From Marinomonas primoryensis (GTDB taxonomy: Bacteria; Pseudomonadota; Gammaproteobacteria; Pseudomonadales; Marinomonadaceae): a stretch of 64,000 bases of DNA. Position 1 is the first letter of the stretch, and each line of letters begins with the position of its first letter. The notes beneath the pieces are model-generated. The model ran no database searches, had not been told where the DNA came from, and saw nothing but the letters and a program-made list of their open reading frames with translations. The position numbers and the translations under genes are program-made. The stretch spans positions 1,164,001 through 1,228,000 of the forward strand of contig NZ_CP054301.1 in assembly GCF_013372285.1 (NCBI RefSeq), given 5' to 3'. Below, piece after piece: positions 27,948 through 36,801 of the stretch.

Positions 27948-30053
27948 ATGAATCAATTGCTAGAAGAAAAGAATCACGTCACGAATTTCATAAGCCAAAA
28001 GCTTGAGTTTGACTGGCTTAACGTCAGCCAATTGATGCTTCTATCTCGCGCGTTGGATGAAATAGAAGAAAAAGAACTGGTGCCTGAAAAATTAGTCTTT
28101 AACCAGTTTTCTGCTCGAGGGCATGATTTTGCCCAGATTCTACTCGGCTCTCTGTTGACTCATCCTCACGATGCAGCAAGTGGCTATTATCGATCCAGGC
28201 CCTTTGTCATGAGCCTTGGTATTAGCTTGGATGACGTGGTTGCCTCGCCAATGGCCAAGGAAGGAGGGTACAGCGACGGCCGAGACATCGGCGTAGTATG
28301 CAACTATCCTAATATTGAAAGAAAAGGCGCTATGCTGTTTCCTATGTGTGGTGGTGTCGGGGCACAGTACTCACCCATATCGGGTTGGGCACAATCGATT
28401 CTTTATCATAAAAACCAATTAAAAGACCTTAACTACTCAGGCGCGATAGCCGTTTCTATGGGTGGTGATTCGTCCATGTCTACGAATGGTTTTTGGGCCG
28501 CTTTGAACATCTCGACGACCAATGATTTACCGCATTTGTTTTACATTGAAGATAACGGTTATGGCATTTCAGTTCCTCAGGAAGTGCAGACTCCTGGTGG
28601 TGACCAAGTTGCTAATCTCAAAGCGTATAAGAATCTAAAAATTATTGATGGAGACGGGACCGACCCTCAATTGACTCCAGTGTTAATAAAAGAGGCGGTG
28701 GACTATGTGCGGTCTGGGCAGGGTACTTGTTTGCTAAGACTAAAAGTCCCTCGTTTATGTGGTCACACCTTTCAAGATACTCAAACGTATAAAGCGGCTG
28801 ACTTTATTGCAGATGAACAATCAAGAGATCCGCTTCCTAAGCTAAAAAACTATCTAGTAAAAAATGGCTTAATGAGCTTGGATGAATGGCAAACGTTAGA
28901 AGACGAGTGTGACCAAAATATTCGAAATGCGGTCGATAAAGCAAAACAACGCAAGCAACCAGATCCAGAAAACCTGACACGTTTTGTTTACGCTGAAAAG
29001 AACCATGTTCAACTTAGGGGCGGTTTGGCAGCGAGTGGCCATGTATTTCCAGCTCAGAATGATCAGTCTAAACCTGAGGGTTCACGACTCAATATGCTGA
29101 CAGCGATCCGTAAGACACTCGATTATGAGTTGGAAACAAACCCTAAAGTCATTGTATTTGGCGAAGACGTTGGGCCAAAAGGCGGTGTTCATGGTGCAAC
29201 GCTTGGGTTGAATGAAAAATTTGGTAGCAACAGGGTATTTGATACCAGTTTATCTGAGGAAGGTATTATCGGTCGTTCTGTGGGCATGGCACTGAGTGGA
29301 TTAATGCCAGTGCCAGAAATACAGTTTCGCAAGTACGCCGAGCCGGCTGCAGAGCAGCTTTCAGATACCGGTATTATGCGCTGGCGAACCAATAACCAAT
29401 TTGCTGCGCCTATGGTTGTCAGAATTCCTGGAGGATTTGCTCGCAGAGGCGACCCATGGCATTCCATGAGTGATGAAGTTGAGTGGGCACATAAAGTTGG
29501 CTGGCAACTTGCTATGCCTTCCAATGCAGAAGATGCCGTTGGCTTACTTCGTTACGCACTTCGGGATAATAATCCAACCATCTTTTTTGAACATCGATTC
29601 CTATTGGATAATAGTTGGTCCCGTAGGCCTTACCCTGGTGACGATTATGTCATTCCATTCGGCAAAGCTAAGACGATTCTGACAGGGACGGCATTAACCG
29701 TTGTTTGTTGGGGGGCGATGGTAGAGCGTTGTGAAAATGCAGCCAATAAGCTTGATATGGGCATAGAGGTGATTGATCTCAGGACAATTCAGCCATGGGA
29801 CAAAGAAGCGATACTTGCCTCTGTTGAGAAAACAGGACGTTGTCTGATTGTTCATGAAGATAATAAAACCGCTGGGTTTGGGGCTGAAATCGCTGCGACC
29901 TTGGCTGATGAGTTGTTCTTTAGTCTTGATGCGCCGATCCAACGATTGACCATGCCCGATATTCCTAACCCCCACAATTTTTTGTTGTTAGAAAAAGCCG
30001 TGCCGAATGAGCAAAGCATTGCTCTCGCCATGACAAAATTGATCGAAGTGTGA
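27948..30053 (+). CDS. Fused E1 alpha-beta subunit of a branched-chain 2-oxoacid dehydrogenase
   Basis: A 701-residue thiamine-diphosphate enzyme joining both E1 chains. Residues about 1-345 are the alpha-type part (YYRSRPFVMSLGI, and the cofactor region AVSMGGDSSMSTNGFWAALN followed by YIEDNGYGISVP). Residues about 375-701 are the beta-type part (VFGEDVGPKGGVHGAT, then RIPGGFARRGDPWHSM and the transketolase C-terminal domain with VIDLRTIQPWD). It decarboxylates a 2-oxoacid and passes the acyl group to E2 lipoyl. The Lrp neighbour suggests branched-chain 2-oxoacids. The usual separate BkdA1 and BkdA2 are fused here. The stop overlaps the possible GTG of the next gene, so E2 is cotranslated. 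Confidence 0.85.
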   Translation: MNQLLEEKNHVTNFISQKLEFDWLNVSQLMLLSRALDEIEEKELVPEKLVFNQFSARGHDFAQILLGSLLTHPHDAASGYYRSRPFVMSLGISLDDVVASPMAKEGGYSDGRDIGVVCNYPNIERKGAMLFPMCGGVGAQYSPISGWAQSILYHKNQLKDLNYSGAIAVSMGGDSSMSTNGFWAALNISTTNDLPHLFYIEDNGYGISVPQEVQTPGGDQVANLKAYKNLKIIDGDGTDPQLTPVLIKEAVDYVRSGQGTCLLRLKVPRLCGHTFQDTQTYKAADFIADEQSRDPLPKLKNYLVKNGLMSLDEWQTLEDECDQNIRNAVDKAKQRKQPDPENLTRFVYAEKNHVQLRGGLAASGHVFPAQNDQSKPEGSRLNMLTAIRKTLDYELETNPKVIVFGEDVGPKGGVHGATLGLNEKFGSNRVFDTSLSEEGIIGRSVGMALSGLMPVPEIQFRKYAEPAAEQLSDTGIMRWRTNNQFAAPMVVRIPGGFARRGDPWHSMSDEVEWAHKVGWQLAMPSNAEDAVGLLRYALRDNNPTIFFEHRFLLDNSWSRRPYPGDDYVIPFGKAKTILTGTALTVVCWGAMVERCENAANKLDMGIEVIDLRTIQPWDKEAILASVEKTGRCLIVHEDNKTAGFGAEIAATLADELFFSLDAPIQRLTMPDIPNPHNFLLLEKAVPNEQSIALAMTKLIEV

Positions 30054-30061
30054 GGGGGGAA

Positions 30062-31303
30062 ATGATGAACGAATCAATGACTATTACGCTTCCGGTTGGA
30101 GCATTAGAAGGAACGGCAGCGATACTTTCTACTTGGCTGGTAGGAGAGGGCGATAAGGTTCGTAAAGGCGACCCAATATTGGAGCTGGAAACTGACAAAG
30201 TGTCGATGGAAGTGTGTGCTGAAAGTGATGGTTCGATTGAGAGGATCTTGGCTGCATCGGGTGACAATGTTGATGAGAAGACTATTCTTGGTTACTTGAA
30301 TTGTGCTGCACAACCGATCTTAGAGAAATCTCCCTCACTCGTTTTTGACGACTCTTCGCAAAATGAATCAGTGGCGAATTTTAGCAAATGTGATGCTGCT
30401 AGCGATGGTTCAAAATGCCATTTAATCGGACCCGCAGTTAGAAAGTTACTCAGAAAGTATGATCTGGATGTGACCTCAATTAACGGTACGGGGAAAGGCG
30501 GACGTGTTACTCGTGACGATATTCTAGCTTTTATTGATACCCAAGCAGGTAAGGGGCAAAGCAATTCAAATGCTTCTATGCCAGTAGAAAAATCGCATGG
30601 TCTAAAAAGTAAGCTGGTTTCTCATTCTTCCATGCGTAAGAAAATTGCGAAGCATATGGTGGACAGTTTACTTCATACTTCTCCTCATGTTACTAGCGTC
30701 TTCGAAATGGATATGGGGCGCATTATAGAGCATAGGAAAATGTGCAAAATGGGATTTGAAGAAGCGGGTGCAAAGCTGACTTTTACCGCTTATTTCTTGG
30801 CCGCCAGTGCTAAGGCCATGCAAAAAGTTCCTGTCGTTAATTCGCGTTTTCATGATGATTGTTTAGAAATATTTGAAGACATCAACATAGGTGTCGGCAC
30901 AGCGTTAGGCGATGATGGACTGATTGTACCGGTTGTTAAACAGGTTCAAGAGAAGAACTTGTTTGACATCGCATCAGCTCTTCAACAACAAACCGATAAA
31001 GCCAGACAAGGTAAACTGGCTGCCGCAGACATGAGAGATGGCACATTTACCATCTCAAATCATGGCGTGAGCGGTAGCCTATTTGCTACACCAATTATTA
31101 TCAACCAGCCTCAGGTTGCTATTTTGGGTATCGGAAAACTTGAAAAAAGAGCTGTGGTAGAAGAGGTGAATGGTGAAGACATAATAGTCATTCGACCAAA
31201 ATGTTATGTGTCTCTTAGTATCGATCATCGAGCCTTGGATGCATATCAGACTAACTTATTTTTGAGTCATTTTGTCGAGGCGATAGAAAACTGGGGGAAA
31301 TAA
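30062..31303 (+). CDS. Dihydrolipoyl acyltransferase (E2) of the 2-oxoacid dehydrogenase
   Basis: A 413-residue E2. Domains in order: a lipoyl domain with the modified Lys in ETDKVSMEV (about residue 45), a peripheral E3-binding domain (IGPAVRKLLRKYDLDV, then TGKGGRVTRDDILAFI, about 130-165), and the catalytic core from about 195. The active-site motif near the C-terminus reads SIDHRALDAYQ: the catalytic His and Asp of HxxxDG are kept but the Gly is Ala. Start: ATG 30062 or 30065 follow the strong GAGGGGGGA site that also carries the E1 stop. No E3 (lipoamide dehydrogenase) follows, so a shared E3 elsewhere is required. Confidence 0.88.
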   Translation: MMNESMTITLPVGALEGTAAILSTWLVGEGDKVRKGDPILELETDKVSMEVCAESDGSIERILAASGDNVDEKTILGYLNCAAQPILEKSPSLVFDDSSQNESVANFSKCDAASDGSKCHLIGPAVRKLLRKYDLDVTSINGTGKGGRVTRDDILAFIDTQAGKGQSNSNASMPVEKSHGLKSKLVSHSSMRKKIAKHMVDSLLHTSPHVTSVFEMDMGRIIEHRKMCKMGFEEAGAKLTFTAYFLAASAKAMQKVPVVNSRFHDDCLEIFEDINIGVGTALGDDGLIVPVVKQVQEKNLFDIASALQQQTDKARQGKLAAADMRDGTFTISNHGVSGSLFATPIIINQPQVAILGIGKLEKRAVVEEVNGEDIIVIRPKCYVSLSIDHRALDAYQTNLFLSHFVEAIENWGK

Positions 31304-31811
31304 TAACTTACGACATGGGGTCGTCGTGTAATGATGATACCCATGTCATTCTATTGTCTTTTGGTGAGTCGTATTTCAACTATATGCTGTAAGAGGTGTT
31401 TCTTTTTCTCGTAAAATACATGAGTTTATTTTGAGGATTTGAAATCATTTCTACACATTTTCTAGTATCATCTCGAATTGTTTCTCTTTTCTTTTCTTTT
31501 CTTTTCTTTTCTTTTCTTTTCTCTAAGCCCATTCGTATTTGAGCTTTCTTGCTATTTTTTGATGGTATTTAGAGCCTTATTGCATTGCTGTAGTGAGTTT
31601 TTCTATATTATTTATGCATATTTCGTGTACATTTTCTGATTAAAAAAAGATCGTTTTGATTTATTTTTGTTTTTTTGAAGTTAAATAATCAAAATAATGA
31701 TTGAATTGAGTTGTCTTTTTGAGTATTTTAAATCATAACATGACAATGCGCTTAAGGTTTGTTCTTTATCTCTTAGTGGAATTGTCAAAAAATAAGAATA
31801 AGGAATTGGTT
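31304..31811. other. Long AT-rich intergenic region between the E2 gene and oiaK
   Basis: About 500 bases. Near its start an 8-bp inverted repeat (GACATGGG 31312-31319 / CCCATGTC 31340-31347) with a T-rich tail could be a weak terminator for the E2 operon. A CTTTT tandem repeat sits at 31486-31521. The remainder is very AT-rich and should hold the apionate-operon promoter, but I could not pick out a convincing -35/-10 pair. Alternative in-frame starts for oiaK (TTG 31719, ATG 31740, ATG 31746) lie in the last 90 bases. Confidence 0.5.
31486..31521. repeat. (CTTTT)7 microsatellite
   Basis: Seven exact tandem copies of CTTTT plus a trailing C, about 200-300 bases upstream of the apionate operon. 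Pentanucleotide tracts of this kind are prone to copy-number change. Confidence 0.9.
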
Positions 31812-33125
31812 TTGAACTCAACAGTAGAATTGGTATTTTACGGAGACGATTTCACTGGCTCCACTGATGTACTTGAAAGTCTAAGCTTACGTGGCAAGAA
31901 AACGATTCTATTGCTCCGTGTGCCAGAGAAAAATGATGCGATTGATTTTTCTGTTTACGACTGTATTGGAGTGGCAGGGATAAGCAGAAGCAAAGATCCT
32001 GAGTGGATGAGAGCTGAATTACCGAAAGTATATCATTTTCTAAATTCTTTCGATCCTAAGTATATCCATTATAAAGTCTGTTCTACTTTTGATTCTAACC
32101 TTCATAAAGGCAACTTAGCCGTTGCGACTCAAATTGGCATTGATGTTTTGTCTCCTCGCTGGACTTCTATTGTGGTGGGGACTCCGAAAATTAAGCGCTA
32201 TGTTTGTTTTGGTGAGTTGTTTGCAGATTCAAAAGGCGAGACTTATCGCATAGACCGTCACCCTGTAATGAGTTGCCATCCAGCAACGCCAATGACGGAA
32301 GCGAATCTAGTTAAGCATATGCAGCAGTTGGGTGAGGTTGATTGTGCCTCCGTTAATTTGAGTATGTACTCCGACGGCTCTGCAGCGACTAAATTACAGC
32401 AATTTATCAATGAGAAAAAAGTGGTTATCTTTGATTCTGTTGACCATTCTTCTCAAGCCAAAGTTGGGGCGTTGATTAATGGGCGTTGCCAAGAGGGCCT
32501 TCATTTTTCCGTTTCTTCATCTGGTTTTGAGGATGCTGTTTATAGCCAGAATGATCTTGTTGATAATATCAAAATCCAATCCAAGCCTAAGATATTAGCG
32601 CTGTCCGGTAGTTGTTCTTCTATTACAAGTAGTCAAATTGACTATGCCTTGAGCCATGGTTTTATTCCCGTTGAACTTGATATTGCCAGATTATTGATAC
32701 TTGAAAGCAGGTCCCAATATTTAGATGAGATCGTTCAAACCTGTATTGATTTACTTAGTAGCAATAAATCGCCTTTGGTGTATTCCGCTTTGGGTCCTCA
32801 GAAAGATGGTTCAACGATCACTTCTCAAGACGGGGATCTACATTTTGATGAAATGCTTGGTAGTTTCCTCGGGGCCATTGCTTTAGCCGTTACCAAAACA
32901 GGTTTGATTGATCGGCTTGCCGTCGCAGGTGGCGATACCTCCGGTTACTGTATTCAAAGTTTAAACGTAGATGCGTTGACGTTTATTGCACCACTTTGCC
33001 CTGGTGTTCCTCTATGCCGAGCTCATGCTCAAGACTGTGACATAGACGGGTTAGAGGTGGCCCTTAAAGGTGGGCAAATGGGGCCTGAAGATTTCTTTGT
33101 GCAATTACGCTCAGGTGAGGAATAA
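31812..33125 (+). CDS. oiaK: 3-oxo-isoapionate kinase (four-carbon acid sugar kinase family)
   Basis: A 437-residue DUF1537-type kinase. Family motifs: YGDDFTGSTD at about residues 9-18 (phosphate acceptor side), STFDSNLHKGN, ALSGSCSSITSSQ in the middle, and the C-terminal nucleotide part AVAGGDTSGYC with LKGGQMGPEDFF. Next to a RuBisCO-like protein and an ApnO-type dehydrogenase, the best assignment is OiaK, which phosphorylates 3-oxo-isoapionate in D-apionate breakdown. Start choice: TTG 31812 has AAGGA 7 bases upstream and puts the YGDDF motif at the normal distance; earlier in-frame starts (TTG 31719, ATG 31740) would add a 24-31 residue hydrophobic and basic stretch not typical of the family. 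The gene abuts oiaX. Confidence 0.8.
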   Translation: MNSTVELVFYGDDFTGSTDVLESLSLRGKKTILLLRVPEKNDAIDFSVYDCIGVAGISRSKDPEWMRAELPKVYHFLNSFDPKYIHYKVCSTFDSNLHKGNLAVATQIGIDVLSPRWTSIVVGTPKIKRYVCFGELFADSKGETYRIDRHPVMSCHPATPMTEANLVKHMQQLGEVDCASVNLSMYSDGSAATKLQQFINEKKVVIFDSVDHSSQAKVGALINGRCQEGLHFSVSSSGFEDAVYSQNDLVDNIKIQSKPKILALSGSCSSITSSQIDYALSHGFIPVELDIARLLILESRSQYLDEIVQTCIDLLSSNKSPLVYSALGPQKDGSTITSQDGDLHFDEMLGSFLGAIALAVTKTGLIDRLAVAGGDTSGYCIQSLNVDALTFIAPLCPGVPLCRAHAQDCDIDGLEVALKGGQMGPEDFFVQLRSGEE

Positions 33126-34349
33126 ATGATGGACAGATTTGAGGTTGCGTACTTAATTCACAGTTTCATCAGTTTGGCTCATGTCGCTGAGAAAATTTGC
33201 AACGATCAAACCACGGGAACTTTTACAAAAATTCCTGATATTTCAAGCGGTAATGTAGGATGCTTTTCGGCTGAAATTATTTCAGTAGAAGAGACCTATG
33301 TTTCTACATTAAAGCAATATCGTGGCCGCTTGGTTATTTCTTATCCTATTGATTTATGCGGTTACGATTTGTCGGCTATTTTCACTATTGCTTGTGGTGG
33401 AGTCTCTTCGATTAAAGTGATCGAGCGTTTAAAAATAGAAGACATTCAATTCACTGATCAATTTGTTGCTCAATTTCAAGGTCCAAAATTTGGTATTGAA
33501 GGTACTTATCGCAAGCTGGGAATGTCAGAAGGGCCCGTGATAGGTGGGATCTTAAAGCCGAATATTGGTATCACGCCAGCAGACAGTGCAAAACTGGTTG
33601 CACAGCTGGTGGCTGCTGACATCGATTTCATTAAAGACGATGAGAAGCTACAAAGTCCGCCTTACTCGCATGTAAAAGATCGCATCGACGCGATTATGCC
33701 TGTTATTGATGATTGGCAGCAGAAAAGCGGTAAGAAAGTCATTTATGCCTTTAATATTTGCCATTCAGATATTGGTGAAATTGAACGTAATCATGAGTAT
33801 TTAAAAAGCAAAGGCGGCGATGCCGCTGTTATAAACGTCAATCAAATCGGTATTTGCGGCTTAGATTCAATTAATAAGTTTAGTGACGTTATTTTGCATG
33901 CTCATACTAATGGGTTGGCTTTTAATGAGCGCAGCGATTGGGGGATTTCTTTCAATGTTTGGCAAAAAGTCTGGCGTCTATTAGGCATAGATCATCTTCA
34001 AATTAATGGTATTGATGGGAAGTATTGGCAGGGTAATGATTCTGTGATGGAGGCTTATCATGCCATGACTCAGCCCCTTGGCCACTTATCTTCAACATTA
34101 CCTGTCTTTTGCTCCGGTCAATGGGGAGGGCAGGTGCCAGAAACTTACAGCCGAACAGGCAAATCGACAGAATTAATGTATCTCGGCGGTGGCGGTATTC
34201 ATGGCCATCCACTAGGGGCGCAAGGTGGAGTAAAAGCCATCAAGCAAGCTTGGGATTCATGTATCGCAGATCAAAATATATATGATTATGCCGCGACTCA
34301 TCCTGAGTTATCGCAGGCATTATCGTATTTTTCTCATAAAGCAAAATAA
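33126..34349 (+). CDS. oiaX: RuBisCO-like protein, probable 3-oxo-isoapionate-4-phosphate decarboxylase
   Basis: A 407-residue RuBisCO large-subunit homologue (form IV, RuBisCO-like). Active-site equivalents are visible: GGILKPNIG with Lys144, and FIKDDEKL with Lys170 (the lysine carbamylated in RuBisCO) and acidic residues 171-173. A phosphate-binding GGGGIHGHP sits near residue 355. Context between a DUF1537 kinase and ApnO points to OiaX, which decarboxylates 3-oxo-isoapionate 4-phosphate to L-erythrulose 1-phosphate. It is not a carbon-fixing RuBisCO: no small-subunit gene is present and KPN replaces KPK. Start at ATG 33126 directly after the oiaK stop, with GAGGAA 6 bases upstream; ATG 33129 is possible. 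Confidence 0.82.
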   Translation: MMDRFEVAYLIHSFISLAHVAEKICNDQTTGTFTKIPDISSGNVGCFSAEIISVEETYVSTLKQYRGRLVISYPIDLCGYDLSAIFTIACGGVSSIKVIERLKIEDIQFTDQFVAQFQGPKFGIEGTYRKLGMSEGPVIGGILKPNIGITPADSAKLVAQLVAADIDFIKDDEKLQSPPYSHVKDRIDAIMPVIDDWQQKSGKKVIYAFNICHSDIGEIERNHEYLKSKGGDAAVINVNQIGICGLDSINKFSDVILHAHTNGLAFNERSDWGISFNVWQKVWRLLGIDHLQINGIDGKYWQGNDSVMEAYHAMTQPLGHLSSTLPVFCSGQWGGQVPETYSRTGKSTELMYLGGGGIHGHPLGAQGGVKAIKQAWDSCIADQNIYDYAATHPELSQALSYFSHKAK

Positions 34350-34365
34350 TAACAGTGGAGTAAGT

Positions 34366-35202
34366 ATGACAACTATATCTTTAATCGGTGCTGGCGGAAA
34401 AATGGGCATGCGTTTGTCTAAAAATCTGCAAAATTCAGATTATAAAGTCAATCATGTTGAAATAAGCGAGCAAGGTCGTAAGAACCTAAAAGAGCAGCTT
34501 AACATTGATGCGATTGGTCCTGACCAGCAAAAATCCGCTTTAGAAGCGTCGGATGCGGTTATTTTGGCTGTGCCGGATACTCTTATTGGAAAAATCAGTA
34601 GTCAAGTTTGTGAGCATTTGAAGCCAGGCACTATGGTTGTGGTTCTTGATGCCGCAGCACCGTTTGCGGGTCACCTTCCTAAGCGTGATGATCTTGTTTA
34701 TTTTGTGACACATCCTTGCCATCCAGTCATCTTTAATAAAGAGCTTAATCAAGATGCGTTAAATGACCATTTTGGTGGGCTGCATGCTAAGCAAAGTGTG
34801 GTCTCTACTTTATTGCAAGGTCCAGATTCTGCATGGGAACTTGGGGAAGATATTGCAAAAACCATCTATGCACCGATCAAAAACTCCTACCGTGTTACTT
34901 TGCACCAAATGGCGATGTTAGAGCCTGGTTTGTCTGAAACTGTCTGTGCGACCTTGTTAACTGCGATGCGTCAAGCCATGGATGAAGTGGTTGATGGTGG
35001 TGTTCCATACGATTGCGCTCGAGATTTCCTACTGGGTCATATGAACATACTGTCAGCGGTAATTTTTGATGAAATCGACGGCCAGTTTTCTGATGCTTGT
35101 AATAAAGCAATTGATAACGGACTTGGTAAATTACTCTACCCAGATTGGAAGAAAGTTTTTAATAAAGATGAACTGGCTCACAGTATTCAACTGATTACGT
35201 AA
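34366..35202 (+). CDS. apnO: D-apionate oxidoisomerase
   Basis: A 278-residue NAD-dependent enzyme of the 6-phosphogluconate-dehydrogenase-like superfamily. The N-terminal Rossmann motif is SLIGAGGKMGMRLSKNL (residues 5-21), and the ILAVPD and VTHPCHPVIFNKE segments follow. The all-helical C-terminal domain contains HQMAMLEPGLSETV. This pattern fits ApnO, which oxidises and rearranges D-apionate to 3-oxo-isoapionate, the substrate of OiaK. I chose ATG 34366 (GTGGAG 6 bases upstream) because it puts the Rossmann motif at the very N-terminus. It follows oiaX by 16 bases and precedes the TRAP transporter, so the operon runs kinase, decarboxylase, oxidoisomerase, uptake. Confidence 0.8.
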   Translation: MTTISLIGAGGKMGMRLSKNLQNSDYKVNHVEISEQGRKNLKEQLNIDAIGPDQQKSALEASDAVILAVPDTLIGKISSQVCEHLKPGTMVVVLDAAAPFAGHLPKRDDLVYFVTHPCHPVIFNKELNQDALNDHFGGLHAKQSVVSTLLQGPDSAWELGEDIAKTIYAPIKNSYRVTLHQMAMLEPGLSETVCATLLTAMRQAMDEVVDGGVPYDCARDFLLGHMNILSAVIFDEIDGQFSDACNKAIDNGLGKLLYPDWKKVFNKDELAHSIQLIT

Positions 35203-35245
35203 GTAAAAACACCATAAATAAAAATGTGAAATAAAGGAAAATTCA

Positions 35246-36226
35246 ATGAATAAAATAAAGACAAAAATAATTCAATGTGTTGCTTTAACAACATTCGCTC
35301 TTGCTCCGCTGGCTCTAGAAGCAAAAAGCATTAACCTTGCTTTTACTCAGACGATGGATTCGCAATATGGTGCGGCGGGTAATGCTTTTAAGGCAGAGTT
35401 GGAGAAATTAAGTGATCATAAAATTGAAGTCGATTTGAAACCAGCAGGCACTCTAGGTGGCGAGCGTGAAGTGGTTGAAAGTTTACAATTGGGCATTATT
35501 GAAATGACCATTTCTTCAACGGGACCTTTAGGGAATTTTGATAAAGATGTTTATCTATTTGATTTTCCTTATGTATTCGAAAGTTATGATCATGCGCATC
35601 GCGTACTGGACAGTCATATAGGGAAAGACATTCTTAAAGGTATGTCTGAGCATCAAATTAAAGGTTTAGCTTGGGGCGAAAATGGATTTCGTCAGCTTAC
35701 TTATAATGGTGATCCGATCCTAAAGCCTGAAGACCTTAAAGGCAAAAAGATCAGAACAATGGAGAACTGGGTGCATTTAGCGACATTCAATGCGTTAGGA
35801 GCTTCTCCAATTCCAATGTCTTGGACGGAAGTGTTTACGGCACTTCAGCAAGGAACCATTGACGGGCAAGAAAACCCGATTAACCTTGCGGTGACATCAA
35901 AGCTCTATGAAGTTCAAAAACAAGCTTCTATGACTCAGCATCTTTATAGCCCGGCGGTTATTGCTATGTCTCAGGGGTATTGGGATGGACTTAATGCTAA
36001 GGAGCAAAAATGGGTTCAGCAAGCGGCCGATGTTGCGGCTAAAGTGATGCGTCAGTCTCGTGAAAAACTTGAAAATGAAGCATCGGATCAGCTGACTCAA
36101 AAAGGCATGACTATCCATAAAGTGGATATCGCTCCTTTTGTAAAAGCCACTGAAAATGTGCGTAATAAGATTGCTAAAGAAATGGGTTTCACAGAGAAAC
36201 TAACTGAAATCAAAAGCATGAAATAA
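35246..36226 (+). CDS. TRAP transporter solute-binding protein (DctP family), probable apionate binding
   Basis: A 326-residue periplasmic binding protein. Signal peptide at residues 1-26 (IIQCVALTTFALAPLALEAK), then the DctP fold with FKAELEKLS, GPLGNFDKDVYLFDFPYVF and LKGKKIRTMENWVH around residue 165 (the conserved Arg that holds the ligand carboxylate), and VFTALQQGTIDGQENP. These proteins capture a carboxylic acid for uptake; in this operon D-apionate is the inferred ligand. AAAGGAAAA precedes ATG 35246. A hairpin terminator-like element separates it from the permease genes, which would allow excess binding protein. Confidence 0.87.
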   Translation: MNKIKTKIIQCVALTTFALAPLALEAKSINLAFTQTMDSQYGAAGNAFKAELEKLSDHKIEVDLKPAGTLGGEREVVESLQLGIIEMTISSTGPLGNFDKDVYLFDFPYVFESYDHAHRVLDSHIGKDILKGMSEHQIKGLAWGENGFRQLTYNGDPILKPEDLKGKKIRTMENWVHLATFNALGASPIPMSWTEVFTALQQGTIDGQENPINLAVTSKLYEVQKQASMTQHLYSPAVIAMSQGYWDGLNAKEQKWVQQAADVAAKVMRQSREKLENEASDQLTQKGMTIHKVDIAPFVKATENVRNKIAKEMGFTEKLTEIKSMK

Positions 36227-36237
36227 TAGGTTAAGAA

Positions 36238-36264
36238 GGCTGATACGCAAGTATCAGTCTTTTT
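36238..36264 (+). terminator. Hairpin between the TRAP binding-protein and permease genes
   Basis: A 9-bp stem with one G-T pair (GGCTGATAC / GTATCAGTC), a GCAA tetraloop, and a run of five T residues. It lies 11 bases after the binding-protein stop and probably acts as a partial terminator or stabiliser, favouring binding protein over permease. Confidence 0.65.
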
Positions 36265-36280
36265 ACTTGAGGATATAAAA

Positions 36281-36799
36281 ATGGCAAAAGTCATTATTAA
36301 ATTTAGTCGATTCCTTAATAATTCTGCTTTAAATGTTTCTGCGGTGCTTATGGGACTTATGGCTTTATTAGTGTTTTATCAAGTCATCACCCGTTTTGTT
36401 TTTGGGGCACCGTCTGCTTGGTCTGAGATTTCAGCTCGGGTGATGATGGTATGGATGGTTTATATTTCTATGGGCTGTGTATTCAGTCGTGGAAGTATGA
36501 TCAGCATTACTTTTTTTGTGGAAGTATTACCTGATGTTATTGGTTTATGGGTTAAGCGAGCCGTGACTGTTATTGTGCTCATTTTTTTTGGTGTATTAAT
36601 ATGGTATGGCTGGGATATCGCGGTAAGAGTAAAAAATCAGAATGTTGCCATGCTTAATATTTCGGCATTTTGGCTTTATATAAGTATTCCTATTGGCGCT
36701 GTTCTAAGTATTCCATCGTTGCTTGAATGGCATATATTAAATGTCGAAAATCAGCCTCAATCTGACGATCTTAAAATAACTAAAACCGCAGAGGTCTAG
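36281..36799 (+). CDS. TRAP transporter small permease (DctQ)
   Basis: A 172-residue inner-membrane protein with four hydrophobic helices at about residues 18-40, 50-72, 90-112 and 128-148. The conserved DctQ region is visible: GAPSAWSEISARVMMVWMVY. It pairs with the large permease that starts three bases after its stop, forming the sodium-dependent TRAP carrier. TTGAGGA precedes ATG 36281. Confidence 0.87.
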   Translation: MAKVIIKFSRFLNNSALNVSAVLMGLMALLVFYQVITRFVFGAPSAWSEISARVMMVWMVYISMGCVFSRGSMISITFFVEVLPDVIGLWVKRAVTVIVLIFFGVLIWYGWDIAVRVKNQNVAMLNISAFWLYISIPIGAVLSIPSLLEWHILNVENQPQSDDLKITKTAEV

Positions 36800-36801
36800 T
36801 C

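Noticed and set aside
31486..31521. CRISPR-like array
   Set aside because: It is a simple pentanucleotide repeat with no spacers.
33126..34349. A true carbon-fixing RuBisCO
   Set aside because: The protein is about 407 residues, has KPN in place of the KPK motif, and sits in a sugar-acid operon with no small subunit or phosphoribulokinase.
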